Part shown: positions 5,947 through 5,979 of the stretch, in pieces | Layout of the letters: each line of letters begins with the position of its first letter | Numbering within the stretch: the stretch's first letter is position 1 | Source: an uncultured Collinsella sp. | GTDB taxonomy: Bacteria; Actinomycetota; Coriobacteriia; Coriobacteriales; Coriobacteriaceae | Length of the DNA stretch: 5,979 nucleotides | Reading direction: 5' to 3' | Assembly: GCA_902474645.1 (NCBI GenBank) | Contig: CABRWN010000131.1 | Span: 1 to 5,979, forward strand | The notes under the pieces: model-generated | What the model saw: the letters and a program-made list of their open reading frames with translations, nothing else | Told to the model about the DNA's origin: nothing | Database searches by the model: none | Program-made: the position numbers and the translations under genes

Positions 5947-5963
5947 GCTCGCCTGCAGCGAGC
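5947..5963. repeat. Inverted repeat over the -35 region of efp
   Basis: GCTCGC (5947-5952) and GCGAGC (5958-5963) form a perfect 6-bp inverted repeat with a 5-nt spacer, beginning 10 bp upstream of the TATAAT element. It could be a regulator binding site, or the terminator stem of a gene upstream of efp that lies outside the window, although no proper T-run follows it. Evidence is positional only. Confidence 0.3.
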
Positions 5964-5979
5964 GCATAAAAAGAGAACG

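Noticed and set aside
5307..5969. A 220-codon open frame on the + strand opposite efp
   Set aside because: efp is unmistakable on the other strand and the antisense translation, rich in Val, Leu, Asp and Gly, is a typical mirror of it. It also runs through the efp promoter.

Overview
The window looks like a chromosomal housekeeping region of a moderately high-GC actinobacterium. The proteins and gene order suggest the class Coriobacteriia, perhaps Collinsella or a relative. This taxonomic guess rests on overall feel of the proteins, GC-rich third codon positions and gene content, not on a marker gene. I see no mobile element, CRISPR array, rRNA or tRNA gene, and coding density is very high.

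Layout. At the left edge (1-719, + strand) is the 3' part of a MurR/RpiR-family sugar-phosphate-responsive regulator; its N-terminus lies outside the window. A 59-bp convergent gap (720-778) holds a perfect 10-bp inverted repeat. The rest of the window is one tightly packed minus-strand cluster, transcribed from right to left: efp (5873-5310), an Asp23/Gls24-family gene (5285-4923), nusB (4919-4335), xseB (4332-4093), tlyA (about 4057-3254), nadK (3257-2397) and recN (2407-779). Junctions are 24, 3, 2 and about 35 nt, then overlaps of 4 and 11 nt, so a single operon is likely. A perfect TATAAT -10 hexamer lies about 58 nt upstream of efp (5931-5936).

How the genes fit together. The cluster combines translation and RNA functions (EF-P rescue of polyproline stalling, NusB antitermination and rRNA synthesis, TlyA rRNA 2'-O-methylation), NADP supply (NAD kinase), DNA repair (RecN; the small subunit of exonuclease VII) and an Asp23-family protein. 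The order is a compressed form of the classical Firmicutes order efp-accBC-yqhY-nusB-folD-xseA-xseB-ispA-dxs-tlyA-(nadK)-argR-recN, with several genes absent. Most notably, xseB stands without xseA beside it.

I do not see a new defence or mobile system here. The points most worth a second look are a perfect 11-bp hairpin inside xseB that carries an anti-Shine-Dalgarno-like sequence, the convergent palindrome after recN, the xseB without xseA, an acidic tail on NusB, and an inverted repeat at the xseB/tlyA junction, where no good ribosome binding site is visible.
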